9,533 nucleotides of DNA, taken from positions 1 to 9,533 of the forward strand of contig DLHP01000039.1 in assembly GCA_002483285.1 (NCBI GenBank), written 5' to 3'. Below, piece by piece: positions 6,482-9,533 of this stretch. The translations under genes and the position numbers were made by a program. The stretch is from Flavobacterium sp. UBA7665 (lineage in GTDB: Bacteria > Bacteroidota > Bacteroidia > Flavobacteriales > Flavobacteriaceae). Numbering within the stretch: the stretch's first letter is position 1; each line of letters starts with the position of its first letter. The notes beneath the pieces were generated by a model. That model did not search any database, was not told the DNA's origin, and was given only the letters and a program-made list of their open reading frames with translations.

Positions 6482-7036
6482 TTACTTTTTTATCCGTTCA
6501 TCATTCTGTTTCACAAACGCGTCCCAACCGCTATAACTCTTCGCACCCACGACTTTCCCAGAATTGAAAAAATGGCAGACCGCAGCGGCAAGCCCATCGG
6601 TACTGTCGAGGTTTTTGGGCAACTCTTTTAGACCCAAAAGCTGTTGCAGCATCTTGGCCACTTGTTCCTTGCTTGCGTTTCCGTTGCCGGTGATGGCCAT
6701 CTTGATTTTCTTGGGTTCGTATTCGGTGATGGGAATCTGTCGCGACAAACCCGCTGCCATGGCCACACCTTGCGCGCGACCGAGTTTGAGCATCGATTGC
6801 ACGTTCTTGCCAAAAAATGGCGCCTCAATCGCAATTTCGTCGGGATGGTGGGTTTCGATGAGTTCGATGGTACGCTCAAAAATCACCTTGAGCTTGGTGT
6901 AATGGTCGTCGTATTTGGAGAGGATCAGTTCATTGAGTTGGAGGAACTCCATCTTTTTATTGATCACGCGGATGAGCCCGAAACCCATGATGGTGGTGCC
7001 GGGATCGATGCCGAGGATGATGCGTTCTTGAGTCAT
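6482..7036 (-). CDS. ruvC: Crossover junction endodeoxyribonuclease RuvC, 184 aa
   Basis: Cytosolic homodimeric nuclease that cuts Holliday junctions with RuvAB during recombination and repair. The RNase H-like fold starts ERIILGIDPGTTIMGFG (4-20), with the first catalytic Asp at D11. The second acidic residue is E71 in DEIAIEAPFFGKN (66-78). The C-terminal pair is D144 and D147 in LDSTDGLAAAVCHFF (143-157), so all four catalytic acids are present. SMLKLGRAQGVAMAA (81-95) and YEPKKIKMAITGNGNASKEQV (106-126) are standard RuvC signatures. The length (184 aa) is slightly longer than the E. coli protein, by a charged tail. I chose ATG 7036. The frame remains open to 7087, but the extra 17 codons come from CGCAAAG-type repeat DNA and lie upstream of or within the likely promoter. 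It is first in the run ruvC-hemW-cyclase-acetyltransferase. ruvA and ruvB are not nearby. Confidence 0.95.
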   Translation of the reverse strand: MTQERIILGIDPGTTIMGFGLIRVINKKMEFLQLNELILSKYDDHYTKLKVIFERTIELIETHHPDEIAIEAPFFGKNVQSMLKLGRAQGVAMAAGLSRQIPITEYEPKKIKMAITGNGNASKEQVAKMLQQLLGLKELPKNLDSTDGLAAAVCHFFNSGKVVGAKSYSGWDAFVKQNDERIKK

Positions 7037-7049
7037 GGTGTTTTGCTGT

Positions 7050-7089
7050 GACGCAAAGATACACAAAGAAGACGCGAAGAGGCGCAAAG
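7050..7089. repeat. CGCAAAG/CGCGAAG repeat cluster, left arm
   Basis: Irregular tandem short units (ACGCAAAG, ACACAAAG, ACGCGAAG, GCGCAAAG) directly upstream of ruvC. A similar cluster in inverted orientation lies upstream of the plus-strand gene at 7317-7345, so the two flank the intergenic region symmetrically. I recall similar strings as frequent intergenic repeats in Bacteroidota genomes (from memory, not checked). On the minus strand each unit contains TTTG, the core of both promoter elements in this phylum. Confidence 0.6.
7054..7088 (-). promoter_or_regulatory. Bacteroidota-type promoter for the ruvC operon
   Basis: On the minus strand, TATCTTTG (7061-7054) is a full match to the TAnnTTTG -7 box, with TTTG (7088-7085) 23 nt upstream as a candidate -33 element. 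Transcription would start near 7047, giving a leader of only about 10 nt before ATG 7036. Both boxes are made from the CGCAAAG-type repeat. The position supports ATG 7036 over longer forms of ruvC. Confidence 0.55.
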
Positions 7090-7157
7090 AAAAATTTTAA
7101 AACGCTTTGCTTTTTCAAGACGATCTTTGTTGTTTTGAAGGTTCGCAAAGTTTTTAT

Positions 7158-7226
7158 AACACGAATTTCACAGATTACACGAATTCTTAGATTTTTCTAA
7201 TTCGTGTAATTTGTGAAATTCGTGTT
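7158..7226. repeat. Long near-perfect inverted repeat (28-nt arms)
   Basis: The left arm 7158-7185 begins AACACGAATTTCACAG and the right arm 7199-7226 ends TGTGAAATTCGTGTT. They are complementary over 28 nt with one exception, G7173 against T7211, which would be a G-U pair in plus-strand RNA. The loop is 13 nt (7186-7198). ACACGAATT also occurs twice inside the left arm. It sits near the centre of the 331-nt ruvC/flippase intergenic region. No T-run follows, so it is not an obvious terminator. It could be a dispersed palindrome, a transcription barrier between divergent units or a protein-binding site; nothing in the sequence decides between these. Confidence 0.85.
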
Positions 7227-7316
7227 GGTTTTAAACATTGATATAATTATAAAATTATTTAGCGACCCGAAGCATTAGCAGAACTGCCGAAGCAAAGGGC
7301 GAACGGATGAAATAAT

Positions 7317-7345
7317 CTTTGCGTCTCCTTTGCGTGGCTTCGCGT
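7317..7345. repeat. CTTTGCG/CTTCGCG repeat cluster, right arm
   Basis: Units CTTTGCGT, CTTTGCGT and CTTCGCGT in a row, the inverted counterpart of the 7050-7089 cluster. On the plus strand, TTTG at 7329-7332 followed 22 nt later by TTTCTTTG (7355-7362, one mismatch to TAnnTTTG) could form a weak promoter for the gene at 7368, which would then have almost no leader. Between this cluster and the palindrome, 7227-7316 holds an AT-rich stretch, then a more GC-rich segment (about 7261-7310) in which I see no gene. Confidence 0.5.
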
Positions 7346-7367
7346 AATAATTTCTTTCTTTGCATCC

Positions 7368-8312
7368 ATGACAACCACGCCACAAAAAGCAAAGCACTTA
7401 CTAATCCTGCTCATCAAAATCCTGATTGTAGCCGCGGCGTTTTATTTCATCTACCGCCAACTCGCCCACAACGACCAACTCGATTGGGAAAAATTTACCG
7501 TCTTATTCAAAAAAAACCAATCGGTTGGCGGCATCTTGTTCTTGCTGCTGCTGAGTGTCGGGAATCGATTTTTCGAAATTTTGAAATGGCAGAACCTCGT
7601 TGCTTCGTTTAGGAAAATCAGCCTTTATCAAGCCACGCAACAAGTCTTGGGCGCACTAACCGCGGGTATTTTTACACCGAATGGTTTGGGTGAATACGCA
7701 GGGAAAGCTTTGTTCTACAAAAAACCACTTGCCAAAAAAATCGTGTTCCTCAACCTGGTTTGTAATGGCATCCAGATGGTCTTGACTGTGTTATTTGGAA
7801 TTTTAGGACTGCTGTATTTCAACGCCCAATTTGACATCATCACCACCAAAACCGTTGCCGTGATTGCCGCAGCGATTTTGATTGTACTATTGGCAACTTT
7901 TTTCCTGAAATCTTTTGCTATCAAAGGCTATTCGCTCGAGAAACTCATCCATAAAATCAATCAGATTCCCAAACCCATCCACAACAAAAACTTGGTCTTA
8001 GGCTTTTGCCGTTACCTGGTTTTCTCGCATCAGTATTATTTTTTGTTCCTTGCATTTGATGTTGACCTGCCTTATTTAACTTTGCTTTCGGCCATCACGA
8101 GCATTTATTTTCTCGCGTCGTCGTTGCCCACGTTCCAATTCCTCGATTTCGCGGTCAAAGGAAGCGTTGCGGTATATTTCTTTGGGCTGCTGGGCGTAAA
8201 CGAATGGATTGTGGTATTCATCAGTACTCTAATGTGGCTGCTCAATGTGGTCATTCCCGTGGTTATCGGGAGCTATTTTGTGTTGAACTTTAAAATGAAA
8301 CCTGCGGTATGA
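7368..8312 (+). CDS. Lysylphosphatidylglycerol synthase TM-domain (YbhN/AglD-like flippase-type) protein, 314 aa
   Basis: Polytopic inner-membrane protein of the family that includes the membrane domain of MprF (which flips lysyl-phosphatidylglycerol) and stand-alone YbhN-like proteins. Hydrophobic segments lie at about 10-29, 53-65, 125-151, 162-180, 208-230, 235-254, 262-276 and 280-305. The family signature appears as GALTAGIFTPNGLGEYAGKA (95-114), resembling the TPGRxGE motif. The soluble aminoacyl-transferase domain of MprF is absent, so it should not synthesise lysyl-PG itself. The C terminus has the family-like WLLNVVIPVVIGSYFV (290-305). The start is ATG 7368, followed by a positively charged N terminus. 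Its stop overlaps the next gene's start (ATGA), implying translational coupling with the family 2 glycosyltransferase. This suggests the protein handles the lipid-linked product or substrate of that enzyme, but the cargo is unknown. Confidence 0.85.
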   Translation: MTTTPQKAKHLLILLIKILIVAAAFYFIYRQLAHNDQLDWEKFTVLFKKNQSVGGILFLLLLSVGNRFFEILKWQNLVASFRKISLYQATQQVLGALTAGIFTPNGLGEYAGKALFYKKPLAKKIVFLNLVCNGIQMVLTVLFGILGLLYFNAQFDIITTKTVAVIAAAILIVLLATFFLKSFAIKGYSLEKLIHKINQIPKPIHNKNLVLGFCRYLVFSHQYYFLFLAFDVDLPYLTLLSAITSIYFLASSLPTFQFLDFAVKGSVAVYFFGLLGVNEWIVVFISTLMWLLNVVIPVVIGSYFVLNFKMKPAV

Positions 8313-9436
8313 TACTTCTTTTTGTCCTGGTCCTTTTCGTTTACGTGCTCACGATGGCGCAGCTAGTTTACGGTTTTGGTAAAGTGCGGCCGTACACGCC
8401 TAAATCGGATGCGACGCCAAAAACCTTTTTCTCGATCGTCGTTCCCTTTCGCAATGAGCGCGAGAATTTACCTGGGTTGCTGGACAGCATCCGAAAACTC
8501 CGTTACCCGATTGAGTTGTTCGAAATCATTTTGGTTGACGATTTTTCTGAAGACGATTCAGCGCGCTTTGTCTACAATTGGCGCATGGAAAACGGATCCT
8601 TTCAGTTTACCTTACTCGAAAACATCTCGGTGACCGGTTCTCCCAAAAAAGATGCGATTGCGCGCGCCGTACCCATTACAAAAGATTGGATCGTCACCAC
8701 CGACGCCGATTGTGTATTGCCAGAAAATTGGCTCGCCACTTTAGACGCCTATATCCAACAACACGAGCTATCAATGCTTGTGGGCGCGGTAACTTATACC
8801 GCTAAAAAATCGTCCTTCCTGCAACAGTTCCAGCAATTGGATTTGACGGCTTTGCAAGGCGCAACAATCGGCAGCTTTGGGCTCGGTTTGGGTTTTATGT
8901 GCAATGGAGCCAATTTCGCTTATAAGAAATCGCTATTTGAATCACTCGGCGGATTTGCAGGCAATAAAAACATTGCCAGCGGCGATGATGTGTTTTTGCT
9001 ACAGAAAGCCGTGGCCGAATTTCCACAAAAAGTGCATTACGTAAAATCGGAGGCGGCAATTGTTACCACACAACCCACAAAAAACTGCAATGATTTGTTC
9101 CAGCAACGCCTGCGCTGGGCCTCAAAAACCGGATCCTACCAAAGCCTCTTTGGGAAAGATCTCGCCGTAATGGTTTTCGCCATGAACCTGAGCCTGATCG
9201 TGGCGTTGGCTTGCGTGGGATTTGAGCTCCTATGTTGGTGCGAACTCGCAATTTTGTTTGGCGTGAAGTTCATTATTGACACCATACTGCTGTATAAAAC
9301 CAATCGTTTTTTAACCGGAAAATGGATGTGGTTTTTGTTGCTGTCGAGTTTGGTTTACCCGTTTTTTTGCGTTTGGGTGGCGGTGTTTGCGGTTGGTGGT
9401 GGGTATCGTTGGAAGGGGCGACGGTTTAAAAAGTAA
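8309..9436 (+). CDS. Membrane-anchored family 2 glycosyltransferase, 375 aa
   Basis: GT-A fold, inverting family 2 enzyme using a nucleotide-sugar donor on the cytosolic face of the inner membrane. One N-terminal membrane helix (2-22) precedes the catalytic domain: FFSIVVPFRNERENLPGLL (40-58), ILVDDFSEDDS (74-84, first Asp pair D77/D78), DWIVTTDADCVLPENWL (126-142, metal-binding D132-A-D134), NGANFAYKKSLFESLGGF (199-216), SGDDVFLLQKA (224-234, catalytic-base region D226/D227) and QRLRW (266-270, the Q-x2-RW motif). All the motifs of processive-type or hyaluronan/cellulose-synthase-like enzymes are present, but the protein is short. Two or three C-terminal hydrophobic segments follow (about 285-330 and 338-364), ending in a basic tail. 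It could add a single sugar to a lipid or a short chain; the motif alone does not prove processivity. It is the second gene of a two-gene operon, overlapping the upstream stop by 4 nt. Repeat element C follows its stop within about 10 nt. Confidence 0.92.
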   Translation: MILLFVLVLFVYVLTMAQLVYGFGKVRPYTPKSDATPKTFFSIVVPFRNERENLPGLLDSIRKLRYPIELFEIILVDDFSEDDSARFVYNWRMENGSFQFTLLENISVTGSPKKDAIARAVPITKDWIVTTDADCVLPENWLATLDAYIQQHELSMLVGAVTYTAKKSSFLQQFQQLDLTALQGATIGSFGLGLGFMCNGANFAYKKSLFESLGGFAGNKNIASGDDVFLLQKAVAEFPQKVHYVKSEAAIVTTQPTKNCNDLFQQRLRWASKTGSYQSLFGKDLAVMVFAMNLSLIVALACVGFELLCWCELAILFGVKFIIDTILLYKTNRFLTGKWMWFLLLSSLVYPFFCVWVAVFAVGGGYRWKGRRFKK

Positions 9437-9443
9437 TTTTTAG

Positions 9444-9533
9444 GAGCTTTTCCCGCTTTCCACTGCAATCTTTTTAAACTTCCGATGGTCGTTTAAAAAG
9501 GATTTCCGTTTCAATCGGGGCTATCGCTGCCGC
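9444..9533 (+). repeat. Stem-loop repeat element, copy C (may continue past the window)
   Basis: Lies just after the family 2 glycosyltransferase stop (9434-9436), in that gene's orientation. A perfect 10-bp stem, CTTTTTAAAC (9470-9479) with GTTTAAAAAG (9491-9500), has an 11-nt loop and continues after a bulged G (9501) into AAT/ATT pairs. CCCG (9452-9455) can pair with CGGG (9516-9519). The two facing 14-mers are TTTCCACTGCAATC (9457-9470) and TTTCCGTTTCAATC (9503-9516). The last 10 bases (TCGCTGCCGC) are the exact reverse complement of bases 1-10, showing that copies A and C share their outer end in opposite orientation. The internal T5 run belongs to the stem rather than following it, so it is not a standard intrinsic terminator, although it could still halt transcription. 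Confidence 0.75.

Noticed and set aside
1..9533. Defence system, mobile element or CRISPR array
   Set aside because: No transposase, integrase, toxin-antitoxin, nuclease-defence pair or regularly spaced repeat array was found; all the genes look like chromosomal housekeeping or envelope functions.
9444..9533. Calling elements A, B and C intrinsic terminators
   Set aside because: The U-runs lie inside the 5' side of the stem and no U-tract follows the hairpin, unlike the clear terminator at 2643-2673, so the function is left open.

Overview
The window looks like ordinary chromosomal DNA of a Bacteroidota bacterium, most likely Flavobacteriaceae (Flavobacterium or a close relative). Evidence for this is promoter-like TAnnTTTG boxes with few Shine-Dalgarno sequences, a DUF4407 protein, the ruvC-hemW pairing, and intergenic stem-loop and CGCAAAG-type repeats of a kind I associate with flavobacterial genomes. 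I see no transposase, integrase, phage gene, CRISPR array, tRNA or rRNA. The genus is an inference without a database search.

Layout. (1) 1-93: a folded repeat element (element A). (2) 138-1376, minus: a GT4-type glycosyltransferase, divergent from (3) 1520-2620, plus: a DUF4407 membrane/coiled-coil protein that ends at a strong hairpin terminator (2643-2673). (4) A minus-strand block from 7036 down to 2905: ruvC, hemW, a cyclase-family metalloenzyme and a GNAT acetyltransferase, with gaps of 3, 9 and 16 nt and so probably one operon. Element B follows, then a YjbR/MmcQ-type protein and a PH-SHOCT protein that appears to have its own promoter. (5) 7037-7367: a divergent intergenic region of nested inverted repeats. 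(6) 7368-9436, plus: a two-gene operon with ATGA stop/start overlap, encoding a flippase-like multi-pass membrane protein (lysylphosphatidylglycerol synthase TM-domain type) and a membrane-anchored family 2 glycosyltransferase. (7) 9444-9533: element C.

How the genes fit together. RuvC (Holliday junction resolution) and HemW (radical-SAM heme chaperone) are housekeeping. The cyclase-family protein and the acetyltransferase probably ride in the same transcript. The plus-strand pair at the right end looks like a small membrane glycan or glycolipid module, with one enzyme adding sugar and one polytopic partner. The left-end GT4 enzyme is a separate transcription unit.

The most interesting signal is not a gene. 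Three diverged copies (A, B, C) of a stem-loop element each lie just downstream of a stop codon, in the same orientation relative to that gene. Each carries two direct copies of a 14-nt motif (consensus TTTCCGCTGCAATC) that face each other across the stem. The second non-coding signal is the ruvC upstream region, where CGCAAAG-type repeats supply promoter-like TTTG boxes.
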